From contig JABLXY010000002.1 of the NCBI GenBank assembly GCA_013177795.1, forward strand, positions 744,001 through 808,000: a DNA stretch of 64,000 nt, read 5' to 3'. Numbering within the stretch: the first letter of the stretch is position 1; every line of letters begins with the position of its first letter. Shown here in pieces: positions 16,161 through 24,117 of this stretch. Both the position numbers and the translations under genes were made by a program. A model generated the notes under the pieces. That model was not told the DNA's origin and did not search any database. It saw only the letters and a program-made list of their open reading frames with translations. The stretch is from Syntrophaceae bacterium (lineage in GTDB: Bacteria > Desulfobacterota > Syntrophia > Syntrophales > UBA2192).

Positions 16161-16282
16161 AGACGGTTTTGGACCGCTCTAACGCTCGCTGCACTGCAGA
16201 CGCAAAAACTCGCCCTTCGGGCTCAAACAGTTTGCGCTGCGGCCGTTCCGCTTCGCGAAGAGCGGTTACCCAAAACGCGTCT
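16161..16282. repeat. multi-hairpin intergenic element
   Basis: The gap 16099-16316 holds no gene. AGACGGTTTTGGACCGCTCT (16161-16180) is nearly complementary to the stretch 16259-16282. Inside are a UUCG-type hairpin GCCC-TTCG-GGC (16212-16222) and a GCTTCGCGAAG dyad (about 16250-16260). The nested arrangement looks like a dispersed palindromic (REP/BIME-like) element or a structured transcript. Confidence 0.5.
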
Positions 16283-16316
16283 GACTTTGCGTCCAGAATT
16301 CCTGTCGAGCGCCTCC

Positions 16317-17033
16317 TTAGTCCTGTCGATCTGTGGTTAGAGAGAAACAATGAAAAGCGCCCTGCGACGCCTTGATCACCTCGAACACCTCCGCGTCGCC
16401 GCCCGCAAGGCTCATCACGCCCCTCCAGCGGGCAAGGCCCCTGACCGCCTCGTCGTAGCGGACGGCGGCCGTCTGCGAGCGGTGGCACGCGAGGGCCCGG
16501 ATCTTCGTCTCCAGCGTCTCCGAGATGTCGACGGCCAGCTCCCAGCGGCCCAGGGGGTGCCAGACCTCGTAGCCGAGGATCAGCTCGGGCGACCAGGGCT
16601 CGCCGCCAGCCTCCTGGAACCAGGGGCCGGAGCCCGCCTGGAGGGACTCGAGCACGAGCTCGCTTGCCACCCGGTGACCCAGGGACGTCTCGTTGCGCTC
16701 GTGGACGAAGACGACGTGCGGGCGAAGCCGCCGGACGAGTCGGATGATGTCGACCTTCATCTCGCGGGTGAACCCGGTCAGTCCGTCGGGGTATCGCAGG
16801 AATTCCACGCCGGCCGAGCCGAGGACCTTTGCCGCCTCGAGGGCCTCCTTCTCCCGCGCGGGCCCCATCTCCCAGGGGGGCACCCGGTCGCTGCCCGCCT
16901 CGCCGGAGGTGAGCACGACGTGGGTGATCCCGAAGCCCCGGCGCGCCAGCAGCGCCACCGTGCCGCCGCAGCCGATCTCGATGTCGTCGGGATGCGTCCC
17001 GAACGCCATCGCCCGTTTCTGATCCGTCTTCAT
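16317..17033 (-). CDS. PIG-L/LmbE family deacetylase
   Basis: A 238-residue zinc-dependent deacetylase. The opening AFGTHPDDIEIGCGGT carries the HPDD zinc/catalytic motif; the third ligand is probably the histidine of ETSLGHRVASELV. PIG-L enzymes remove acetyl groups from N-acetylglucosamine-type substrates. The ATG at 17033 follows GGGGGAAG; the frame stays open to 17189 inside the symporter gene without a better start. It lies 25 bp after the symporter and is probably cotranscribed, so its substrate may be what the symporter imports. Confidence 0.82.
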   Translation of the reverse strand: MKTDQKRAMAFGTHPDDIEIGCGGTVALLARRGFGITHVVLTSGEAGSDRVPPWEMGPAREKEALEAAKVLGSAGVEFLRYPDGLTGFTREMKVDIIRLVRRLRPHVVFVHERNETSLGHRVASELVLESLQAGSGPWFQEAGGEPWSPELILGYEVWHPLGRWELAVDISETLETKIRALACHRSQTAAVRYDEAVRGLARWRGVMSLAGGDAEVFEVIKASQGAFHCFSLTTDRQD

Positions 17034-17058
17034 GCTTCCCCCGTACGATAGCCGATTC

Positions 17059-18810
17059 TCAGTCCCCTGTCCCCTGTTTTTCCGTGTCCCGCCGGATGAC
17101 CCACGCCGCCGCGGCCGCTGCGGCAAGAAAGGCCGTCCCCTCGAGCGGCTGCAGAAGAAGGATCTTTCCCACGCCGAAGAGGACGGCATAGACGAGGATC
17201 ACCCCGCAGAGCCAGTCCCGCAGGAGCCTGCCGTAGCCCCGGTCCCCCCGCACGTCGGGCATGGACCGGGCGACAGCGGCCCAGCCGGGCCCCCCGGGAT
17301 GCACGCGGCGGTAGAAGCGGCCGAGTGTTTCCGCATCGGCGGGCCTCGTCAGGTACGTCACCAGGAGCCACGCGGCGGTCGTGCACGCCACGATGGGATA
17401 GAGGGTCTCGGGAAAACGGAGCTGCGTGGCGAGTCGCAGCCAGCCGCAGACGGCAAGGGGCGCCACCATGGCCGCGATCTCGCTCCAGGCGTTGATCCGC
17501 CACCAGTACCACCGCAGGATCAGGACGAGGCCCAGGCCGGCGCCGGCCTCGATGAGGAAGGCCCAGGCGCCGGAGATCGTGTCCATGACGAAGGTGACGC
17601 CGAGCGACAGGGCCATCATCGCCAGCGTGGCAGCCCGCGAGACGGCGACGAGGTGCCGCTCCGGCGCGTCGGGCCGGACGAAGCGGCGGTAGAAATCGTT
17701 GACGATGTAGGAGGCGCCCCAGTTGAGCTGGGTGGCGATGGTGGACATGTAGGCGGCGAAGAAGGCCGCCACGAGCATCCCCTTGATGCCCGCCGGCAGA
17801 TGATCGCGCATCGCGTAGACGTATCCCAGCCTCTTGTCCGCAGCGCCCAGGTCGGGGTAGAGGATGAGCGTCGCAAGACCGACGAGGATCCAGGGCCAGG
17901 GCCTCACGCAGTAGTGGGCGATCGTGAACCACAGGGTGGCGGCCTGCGCGTGCCGCTCGTCCTTCGCGGACATCATGCGCTGGGCGACGTACCCGCCGCC
18001 GCCCGGCTCCGCGCCCGGGTACCAGCAGGCCCACCACTGGATCCCGATGAAGGCGAAAAAGGCCGCGGCGCCCAGGGTCAGGGTTCCCGACCCGTCGCCC
18101 GCGGGGCCGCCGGATATCGCGGGGACCATCTCCAGCGACCAGGACGGAAGTTTCTGCACGAGCCCCGCGAGTCCCCCGATCTGGGGAAGGTCGAGGACCA
18201 CGACGGCCAGGACGACCGTCCCGGCCATGGCCAGCACGAACTGGAAGGCGTCGGTGACGGCCACGCCCCAGAGACCCGAGAGGGCCGCGTAGAGGGCCGT
18301 GAGCGCCAGGGCCAGGGCCACGTAAACCACGACCGTGCCGCGGGGGATGTCGAACATGCCCTCGAGGACGGACGCCATGGCCAGGTTGACCCAGCCGATG
18401 ATGACCGTGTTGATGAAGAGCCCCAGGTACAGGGCGCGGAAGCCGCGCAGGAATGCAGCGGGCCGGCCCGCGTAGCGGAGCTCGACGAACTCGACGTCGG
18501 TGAGGATGCCCGCCCGGCGCCACAGGCGGGCGAAGAAAAAGACGGTGAGCACGCCGCCGAAGACGAAGTTCCACCAGAGCCAGTTGCCGGCGATGCCGTG
18601 CTGCGCCACCAGTTCCGTCACCGCGAGCGGCGTGTCGGCCGCGAAGGTCGTGGCGACCATGGAGGTGCCGGCAAGCCACCACGGGAGGTTCCGTCCCGAC
18701 AGGAAGAACTCCCGCACGCTCGAGCCGGCCCGGCGTGTGTAGTAGACGCCGATGCCGGCGCTCAGGAGGAAATACAGACCGATGATGACCCAGTCGATCG
18801 TCTGCAGCAT
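17059..18810 (-). CDS. sodium:solute symporter (SSS/SLC5 family)
   Basis: A 583-residue carrier with about 13-14 membrane segments. It shows the SSS-type start IIGLYFLLSAGIGVYYTRRA followed by FFLSGRNLPWWLAGTSMVATTFAADTPL, which carries sodium-site residues. A hydrophilic segment lies around 480-530. The family imports sugars, amino acids or organic acids with sodium. The last codons run into two heptads of GTCCCCT (about 17050-17065), so the C-terminus is encoded partly by a tandem repeat. It starts the PIG-L operon. Confidence 0.88.
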   Translation of the reverse strand: MLQTIDWVIIGLYFLLSAGIGVYYTRRAGSSVREFFLSGRNLPWWLAGTSMVATTFAADTPLAVTELVAQHGIAGNWLWWNFVFGGVLTVFFFARLWRRAGILTDVEFVELRYAGRPAAFLRGFRALYLGLFINTVIIGWVNLAMASVLEGMFDIPRGTVVVYVALALALTALYAALSGLWGVAVTDAFQFVLAMAGTVVLAVVVLDLPQIGGLAGLVQKLPSWSLEMVPAISGGPAGDGSGTLTLGAAAFFAFIGIQWWACWYPGAEPGGGGYVAQRMMSAKDERHAQAATLWFTIAHYCVRPWPWILVGLATLILYPDLGAADKRLGYVYAMRDHLPAGIKGMLVAAFFAAYMSTIATQLNWGASYIVNDFYRRFVRPDAPERHLVAVSRAATLAMMALSLGVTFVMDTISGAWAFLIEAGAGLGLVLILRWYWWRINAWSEIAAMVAPLAVCGWLRLATQLRFPETLYPIVACTTAAWLLVTYLTRPADAETLGRFYRRVHPGGPGWAAVARSMPDVRGDRGYGRLLRDWLCGVILVYAVLFGVGKILLLQPLEGTAFLAAAAAAAWVIRRDTEKQGTGD

Positions 18811-18839
18811 GGGGATCAGTCTCCGGAGGTGTCAGATAG

Positions 18840-18929
18840 GAAGTTGTGAAGCTATGAAGTTGTGAAGTTCGGCGGGCCCGAGGGCAGGCCATGCGCCGCA
18901 GGTTCCTCCAAACTTCTCAGCTTCCGCCT
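18840..18929. repeat. period-8 degenerate repeats in two complementary arms
   Basis: Four octads GAAGTTGT, GAAGCTAT, GAAGTTGT, GAAGTTCG (18840-18871) face a 3' arm (about 18909-18929) with AACTTCTC, AGCTTCCG, CCTTTCGA. Same design and almost the same words as the element at 9729. Confidence 0.6.
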
Positions 18930-18934
18930 TTCGA

Positions 18935-19294
18935 TCACCGTCCCCGGCCCGATTTTTCGATCTTCTTCAGCGTATCGCCCGAGAAGGTCAGCACGTAGAC
19001 GTAATCGCCGTAGCCCCGGTCATAATACCATTTCTGACCCTTTCCCCCGGCGGCACCGGACGTCGTCCCCTTCGGGGGCTTCCGCCTCTTGTCCTTGCCG
19101 CTTTTCGCGACCGGCTCGCTTCTCGAGGGCTTGCCGCAGATTTTCTGCACGGTGTACCGGGAGTCCCCGATGGACACCGTCTCGCCGCCGCAGCGGAAGA
19201 CGGTGTCTTCGCCGCAGGCAGGCGTGACGGCCGCGACGGGCAGGGCAAGAGACGTGACGGCGCACAGGGCAGCAAAGGCAATCAGACGAAGCAT
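18935..19294 (-). CDS. DUF2845 exported protein
   Basis: A 119-residue protein with a signal peptide (MLRLIAFAALCAV to AAVTPA) and a short mature domain with the DUF2845 features: FRCGGETVSIGDSRYTVQKICGKP, a WYYDRG strand and FSGDTLKKIEKSG at the end. The central KSGKDKRRKPPKGTTSGAAG insert is basic and probably disordered. Function of the family is unknown. GGAGG is 6 nt before the ATG. It stands alone between repeat elements. Confidence 0.75.
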   Translation of the reverse strand: MLRLIAFAALCAVTSLALPVAAVTPACGEDTVFRCGGETVSIGDSRYTVQKICGKPSRSEPVAKSGKDKRRKPPKGTTSGAAGGKGQKWYYDRGYGDYVYVLTFSGDTLKKIEKSGRGR

Positions 19295-19383
19295 GGATCC
19301 CCTCCTTACCGTGGATGACTGGAGCCCGCGCGGCTCGGACGCACAATCCTTACTATAAAACGGGGGGCATGGGAAGGACGAAC

Positions 19384-19412
19384 TTGACAGGGTACCCCAG
19401 CATTTCTTAAAG
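19384..19412 (+). promoter_or_regulatory. predicted sigma-70 promoter of the reductase gene
   Basis: TTGACA (19384-19389) and TTAAAG (19407-19412) are 17 bp apart, about 100 bp before the ATG at 19519. Confidence 0.5.
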
Positions 19413-19518
19413 TAAAACCACAAATCTTCCGAGAAGTTAAGAGAGACGGCGGCGGGCCGCGCCCGGCGCCGCGGTGCGGCCTTTGCCCGCCGGGAAATGC
19501 ACTGCACGGGAGACGCAA

Positions 19519-20415
19519 ATGAAGATCGGATGGATCGGCACAGGGATCATGGGGGCCTCGATGGCGGGTCATCTCCAGTTCGCGGGGCACGAGCTGTTTC
19601 TGTTCAACCGGACCCGGGACAGGGCGAAGCCGCTCATCGACCGGGGAGGCCGCTGGTGCGACACACCGGCCGCCGTGGCGGCCGAGTCCGAGGTCGTCTT
19701 CACCATGGTCGGAACCCCCGCCGATGTGGAGGAGACCTACCTCGGGCCGCAGGGGATCCTCTCCGTGGAGCGGCCCTGCCGCATCGTCGTGGACATGACG
19801 ACCAGCGAGCCGGCCCTGGCCAGGCGGATCTTCAAGGCAGCCGCAAAGAAGGGGGTCTTCAGCCTCGATGCCCCTGTTTCGGGAGGCGACGTGGGCGCCC
19901 GCAACGCCACCCTCGCGATCATGGTCGGCGGGGACCGGAAGATCTACGAGGAGGTCCTTCCGCTGTTTCAGCACATGGGGAAGAACATCGCCTGGATGGG
20001 CGGACCGGGCACCGGCCAGCACACGAAGATGTGCAACCAGATCCTCATCGCGGGAACGATCATCGGGGTCTGCGAATCCCTGCTCTACGCCGAACGGGCG
20101 GGCCTCGACGGTCAGGCGGTGATCGACATCATCGGCAAGGGGGCCGCCGCATCCTGGAGCATCAACACGCTGGGGCCGCGCATCCTCCAGGGGGACTACC
20201 GGCCGGGGTTCACCGTCGAGCATTTCATCAAGGACATGGGCATCGCCCTCCGCGAGGCGGCGGAGATGGGTCTCGCCATGCCCGGGCTTGCCCTGGTGCA
20301 CCAGCTCTACGTGGCCGTGAAGGCGCAGGGTCACGCCAAATCGGGCACGCAGGCCCTGATGCTGGCCCTGAGGCAGCTCAACAGCGCGAAGGCGAAAAAG
20401 GAGCCGGCGACCTGA
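19519..20415 (+). CDS. 3-hydroxyisobutyrate dehydrogenase family reductase (tartronate-semialdehyde-reductase-like)
   Basis: A 298-residue NAD(P)-dependent beta-hydroxyacid dehydrogenase. The order is Rossmann motif IGWIGTGIMGASMAGHL (residues 3-19), substrate motif DAPVSGGDVGARNATLAIMVGG, and the catalytic lysine in GTGQHTKMCNQ. GarR-type enzymes convert tartronate semialdehyde to glycerate, which would feed the glycerate kinase 5 kb away. Family members also act on hydroxyisobutyrate or succinic semialdehyde, so the substrate is inferred from context only. Confidence 0.82.
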   Translation: MKIGWIGTGIMGASMAGHLQFAGHELFLFNRTRDRAKPLIDRGGRWCDTPAAVAAESEVVFTMVGTPADVEETYLGPQGILSVERPCRIVVDMTTSEPALARRIFKAAAKKGVFSLDAPVSGGDVGARNATLAIMVGGDRKIYEEVLPLFQHMGKNIAWMGGPGTGQHTKMCNQILIAGTIIGVCESLLYAERAGLDGQAVIDIIGKGAAASWSINTLGPRILQGDYRPGFTVEHFIKDMGIALREAAEMGLAMPGLALVHQLYVAVKAQGHAKSGTQALMLALRQLNSAKAKKEPAT

Positions 20416-20484
20416 TCACCCCGCTTGCCCCCGCGCGTCGAGAGCACGCGATCCGGGTCTTCCCGGACGGGGAGGATAAATTGC

Positions 20485-20513
20485 TTGACGGGGCCTTTCC
20501 TTTTCCATTATCG
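20485..20513 (+). promoter_or_regulatory. predicted sigma-70 promoter of the DacF-like gene
   Basis: TTGACG (20485-20490) and TTATCG (20508-20513) are 17 bp apart; start near 20520. Confidence 0.5.
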
Positions 20514-20595
20514 TTCCCGTGAATCCGGCGTCGGGCTTCGGTCCCGGGGCATGCACGGCCAATCGAAAACCGATCGGGGAGAAGCGCTCGAACGA

Positions 20596-21540
20596 ATGGT
20601 GCACCTCAAGCGATGTCTTCTTCTGCTGGCGGCCCTCCTGGCGATCCACCTTCTCCAGCCCGTTGACCTGTCCGCCGCCGCCCGCAAGGCGAAACCGAAA
20701 CCGAAGCCCAAGGCCAAGACGGCAATCACCGCACAGTCCGTCCTGGTCATGAACATGACGACGGGCGAAATCCTCTACGCGAAAAACCCCGACACGCCGA
20801 TCGCGCCGGCATCGCTGACGAAGATTCTCAGCCTGTACCTGATCTACGAGGCCCTCGAGGAGGGAAGGGTCCGGACCTCGGACATCGTGGCCATCGGCTC
20901 CGGCGTCTCCCAGGTGAACGGGTCGCGCATGCGGATCCGCCCCGGGACGCAGATCGCCCTCGGCGACCTGATGAAGGGGATGGCCGTCCTGTCGGCCAAC
21001 GACGCCTCGGTCGCGGCGGCCGAGTACGTCGCGGGGGACGTGGGCGAGTTTGTCCGGCGGATGAACGTGAAGGCCCTCGAGCTGGGCATGTCCGCGAGCC
21101 ACTTCGAAAACCCCAGCGGCCTCCGGGAGGACGGCCAGGTGACGACGGCCCGGGACATCCTGAGGCTGTCCTGCGCGTACATCAGCCGCTTCCCGCAGTC
21201 CCTGCAGCTGCACTCCATCCCGTCCTTTCAGTACGGCAGGAAAACGGGCGTCAACACGAACCACCTCCTCGAGAAGACCCCCTGCGTGGACGGGCTGAAA
21301 ACGGGCCACGTCGCAGGGGCGGGCTATCACCTGGTCCTCACGGCGAGGCGCGACGGCACGCGCGTTGTGGTCGTCGTGCTGGGGTCGCGCAGCTCGGGGG
21401 CCCGGTTCCGCGAGGCGCGGATGCTGCTCGAGGATGCATTCAGGAAGATACAGCCCCATCCCGCCGTCCGGCGCGTGGCCGGGGCGCCGGCGATTGAGGC
21501 GCCGGCTGAAAAAACCACCGGAGGATTCGGGGATTCATGA
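20596..21540 (+). CDS. D-alanyl-D-alanine carboxypeptidase (DacF-like, peptidase S11)
   Basis: A 314-residue penicillin-binding protein that trims the terminal D-Ala of peptidoglycan stem peptides. A signal peptide and a lysine/proline-rich linker (KAKPKPKPKAK) are followed by the three active-site motifs in order: SLTK with the serine nucleophile, SAND (SxN) and LKTGH (KTG). The C-terminal beta domain of PBP5 is short or absent. The ATG at 20596 gives the best signal peptide; an ATG at 20551 is in frame and also after the promoter. The stop overlaps the next ATG. Confidence 0.85.
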   Translation: MVHLKRCLLLLAALLAIHLLQPVDLSAAARKAKPKPKPKAKTAITAQSVLVMNMTTGEILYAKNPDTPIAPASLTKILSLYLIYEALEEGRVRTSDIVAIGSGVSQVNGSRMRIRPGTQIALGDLMKGMAVLSANDASVAAAEYVAGDVGEFVRRMNVKALELGMSASHFENPSGLREDGQVTTARDILRLSCAYISRFPQSLQLHSIPSFQYGRKTGVNTNHLLEKTPCVDGLKTGHVAGAGYHLVLTARRDGTRVVVVVLGSRSSGARFREARMLLEDAFRKIQPHPAVRRVAGAPAIEAPAEKTTGGFGDS

Positions 21541-22202
21541 AACGGGCAGCAGGGTTCGTGGCTCTGGCATTTCTTTTGTGGGGATTCCTGGCGACCGCCG
21601 AGGCCCAAATGGGCATCCGGGACCGGTCGGCCAAGCCCATCGGTCCCCAGGGGTACGGCTCGAAAGGCCAGCCGGAGCAGCAGCCGCAGCAGGAGGAGCG
21701 GCGTCAACGCAGCGCCTGGCTCCAGGGCGACGAGCGGCAGCAGGAGCAGCTGGCGGGTTGTTTCAGGCTCTCGGCGTTGCTCATCCAGCATTCCAGGGAC
21801 ATCCGGAAGATGATGGGCGACGGCGCGGTCAACTGGAAGGAGGTCGCCGGCCAGTTCGAGGATCTGCAGCGGGGGGTTGCGCTCCTGTCGGAAAAGCACG
21901 AGCAGTTCGCCCTCGGGCTCAACAACGGGCAGAGGTCCTGGTGGGAGCAGGCGCTGCGGGACATCATGTCGATCCAGATCCAGCTCTCCGAGCGGATGGG
22001 TGCATTCGAACGCGACGTCAGGGGGGAGAAGCCGGAGGCTGTCCCCATGATGAAGGCCATGGGCGACCTGGAGGGACAATTCCGGCGATGGCGTGACACC
22101 TACGGCCAGATCATAGCCGACATGGGCCTCGAGGTCGCGGAGCCGCGATCGGCCTCGGGCGCGATCAGGGGGCTGCCCGGTGCTCAGGGTCCTGGACGAT
22201 GA
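21537..22202 (+). CDS. exported protein of unknown function, helical
   Basis: A 221-residue protein not assigned to a family. A signal peptide (MKRAAGFVALAFLLWG to AEA) precedes a glutamine-rich linker (GQPEQQPQQEERRQ) and a helical region (about 65-200) with regular hydrophobic spacing that may form a coiled-coil bundle. It starts within the stop of the DacF-like gene (ATGA) and its 3' end overlaps the next gene by 23 bp, so all three are probably translated from one message. A periplasmic role near peptidoglycan is possible but only from context. Confidence 0.7.
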   Translation: MKRAAGFVALAFLLWGFLATAEAQMGIRDRSAKPIGPQGYGSKGQPEQQPQQEERRQRSAWLQGDERQQEQLAGCFRLSALLIQHSRDIRKMMGDGAVNWKEVAGQFEDLQRGVALLSEKHEQFALGLNNGQRSWWEQALRDIMSIQIQLSERMGAFERDVRGEKPEAVPMMKAMGDLEGQFRRWRDTYGQIIADMGLEVAEPRSASGAIRGLPGAQGPGR

Positions 22203-23193
22203 ATCGGTCATCCGCCGCTGCCGGCGTCAATTGCTGCGGGCCCTGCGGCCCCATGTGACGGGCCGGATCGGTGTACGGATCGGTCACCCCGGGGAGAGCC
22301 TCCGCGCCCGGGTTTTCTGGGCCGAGGGGCCCGGGCTGTGGTTCCACACCGGTGTCGTCGCAGGCGAGCGCTACCTGCATGCCTTCGGGGTCGGCCGGCC
22401 GCCCGACGGCGGCGCCGTTTCCAGCACGATCGAGATCAACATCCCCATGCGTGGCCTGGACCGGAAGATCGGCGGGGCCTTTGCCCGCGATGACGGGGGC
22501 CGCGTGTTCCTCGTCCACCGCGGAAGGATCGGCGGCCGGCGCGGCGTCGGGAAGTCCCTGTTCGAGTCGCATTACCGCGGGGTCTGGAGCGAGGTCGAGG
22601 ACGGCGACGCGCGAAGCGCCGTCGTCGTGATCGGCGACCTGCACTCGCCCCGGTTCGTCCGCCAGCTGTCCCTCTTTGTCCGCAAGGTGGAGGCCGTCAA
22701 GGGCCGGGAGGCCGAGGACGATCCGCAGTCCAGGATCTTCTTCGAGGACGACCGGTTTCGCGAGGAGCGCATCGGGGGCCGCGACGTGCCGGGCGGGCGC
22801 GATCACGCGGCGGAGTGCGACCGCGACCTGTGCGTGTCCGACCTCGCGTGGCAGTTGAGAACGCTGGGCGCGCGGGTCGGGCAGGACCCCTCGGGAGAGC
22901 TGCTCGTGCGCGATGCCTCCGGCGGCGTCGCGGCCCTGATCGAGGTGGCGGCCGCAACCGGCGCGCCGCTCCTCGAGCGGGCCGTCGGGAGGCTCGTGCT
23001 GCGGGGCGCATCCCTGCCGCGGAAGCCCCGCCAATGGCTCGTCGCGCCGGGGGAGCCCGGTGAGGCCCTCGCGGCGGGGCTTGCGGCACTGGGCATCCGG
23101 TTCATCCCCTTCGGCTGGGAGGACGGGCAGGCTGTGTTTGCGGGCCTGGCCGGGCAGCTCGACGAAACGGGCGATGCCAAGGGAAGCGGGTGA
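22180..23193 (+). CDS. two-domain protein of unknown function
   Basis: A 337-residue protein starting at GTG 22180. The N-terminal half (about 1-170) is a beta-rich module with AFGVGRPPDGG, IEINIPMRG, GGAFARDDGGRVFLVHRGRIGG and VVVIGDLHSPRFVRQLSLFV; the layout recalls N-terminal modules found on some nuclease or DNA-modification proteins, but I cannot name the family. The C-terminal half (about 215-320), with ALIEVAAATGAPLLERAVGRLVL, could be a nuclease-like fold with an acidic centre (RDASGGVAALIE). No membrane segment. The reading frame overlaps the previous gene. Confidence 0.6.
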   Translation: MLRVLDDESVIRRCRRQLLRALRPHVTGRIGVRIGHPGESLRARVFWAEGPGLWFHTGVVAGERYLHAFGVGRPPDGGAVSSTIEINIPMRGLDRKIGGAFARDDGGRVFLVHRGRIGGRRGVGKSLFESHYRGVWSEVEDGDARSAVVVIGDLHSPRFVRQLSLFVRKVEAVKGREAEDDPQSRIFFEDDRFREERIGGRDVPGGRDHAAECDRDLCVSDLAWQLRTLGARVGQDPSGELLVRDASGGVAALIEVAAATGAPLLERAVGRLVLRGASLPRKPRQWLVAPGEPGEALAAGLAALGIRFIPFGWEDGQAVFAGLAGQLDETGDAKGSG

Positions 23194-23241
23194 GAAGGCG
23201 GGAAGGGCAACAGGAACAAGAAGAGAACGGAGGGCACGCTC

Positions 23242-24051
23242 ATGGACTGGGGTATGCAGAACAGGATGTCCCGGCTTTTCCGGGACGGGAGATGCCTGTT
23301 TCTCCCGATCGACCACGGGTATTTCCAGGGGCCCACGACATGTCTTGAAAAGCCGGGCGAGACCATTGCGCCGCTGCTGCCGTGGTGCGATGCGCTCTTT
23401 GTCACGAGGGGCGTCCTGAGGCACTGCGTCGACCCCGTGGGCAGCAAGCCCGTCATCCTCCGGGTGTCGGGCGGCACGAGCGTCATCGGGAAGGACCTGG
23501 CCAACGAGGCGCTCACGACCTCCATCGAGGAGATCCTGCGGCTCAACGCGACCGCCGTCGGGGTGTCGATCTTCGTGGGCAGCGACTACGAGCGGGAGTC
23601 CCTGATGAACCTGGCCGACCTGGTCAACGACTGCGAGACCTTCGGGATCCCCGTCATGGCCGTCACGGCCGTCGGCAAGGAGCTGGAGCAGCGGGAGGCC
23701 CGGTACCTGGCGCTGTGCTGCCGGATCGCCGCCGAGCTGGGGGCCCGCGTCGTCAAGACCTACTGGTGCAAGAACTTCGACAGGGTGACGGAGGGCTGCC
23801 CCGTGCCCGTCGTCATGGCCGGGGGCCCCAAGTGCGACACCGAGCTGGAGGTGATGGCGTTCGTCCACGACGGGATGAAGAGGGGCGCCGTCGGCGTCAA
23901 CCTGGGACGCAACATCTGGCAGAGTCCCCACCCCGTCCCGATGATCCGGGCCCTCGCCGCGATCATCCACGACGGGGCGTCGGTGAAGCAGGCCCATGAT
24001 CTCTTCCAGGCGGTGAAGACGGACATGGCGAAGGGAAGGAAGAAGAAGTAG
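23242..24051 (+). CDS. class I aldolase of the DeoC/LsrF/FbaB group
   Basis: A 269-residue TIM-barrel aldolase that forms a Schiff base. The likely lysine is in ARVVKTYWCKNF; other conserved parts are FLPIDHGYFQGP and VVMAGGPKCDTELEVMAFVHDGMKRGAVGVNLGRNIWQ at the phosphate site. The pattern is closest to LsrF, which thiolyses a phosphorylated pentanedione, and to archaeal-type fructose bisphosphate aldolase. No lsr transport genes are adjacent, so autoinducer catabolism is not supported. It is followed by an alcohol dehydrogenase after 66 bp. Confidence 0.78.
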   Translation: MDWGMQNRMSRLFRDGRCLFLPIDHGYFQGPTTCLEKPGETIAPLLPWCDALFVTRGVLRHCVDPVGSKPVILRVSGGTSVIGKDLANEALTTSIEEILRLNATAVGVSIFVGSDYERESLMNLADLVNDCETFGIPVMAVTAVGKELEQREARYLALCCRIAAELGARVVKTYWCKNFDRVTEGCPVPVVMAGGPKCDTELEVMAFVHDGMKRGAVGVNLGRNIWQSPHPVPMIRALAAIIHDGASVKQAHDLFQAVKTDMAKGRKKK

Positions 24052-24117
24052 GCGAAAGGCGAAACACCCTCGGCCTGTCAGGAGGGCAGAGGCAGAACCG
24101 CTTGGGGGGCTGGGACG

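Noticed and set aside
23242-24051. Autoinducer-2 (lsr) catabolic operon
   Set aside because: Only an LsrF-like aldolase is present; no LsrK, LsrR, LsrG or ABC carrier is adjacent.
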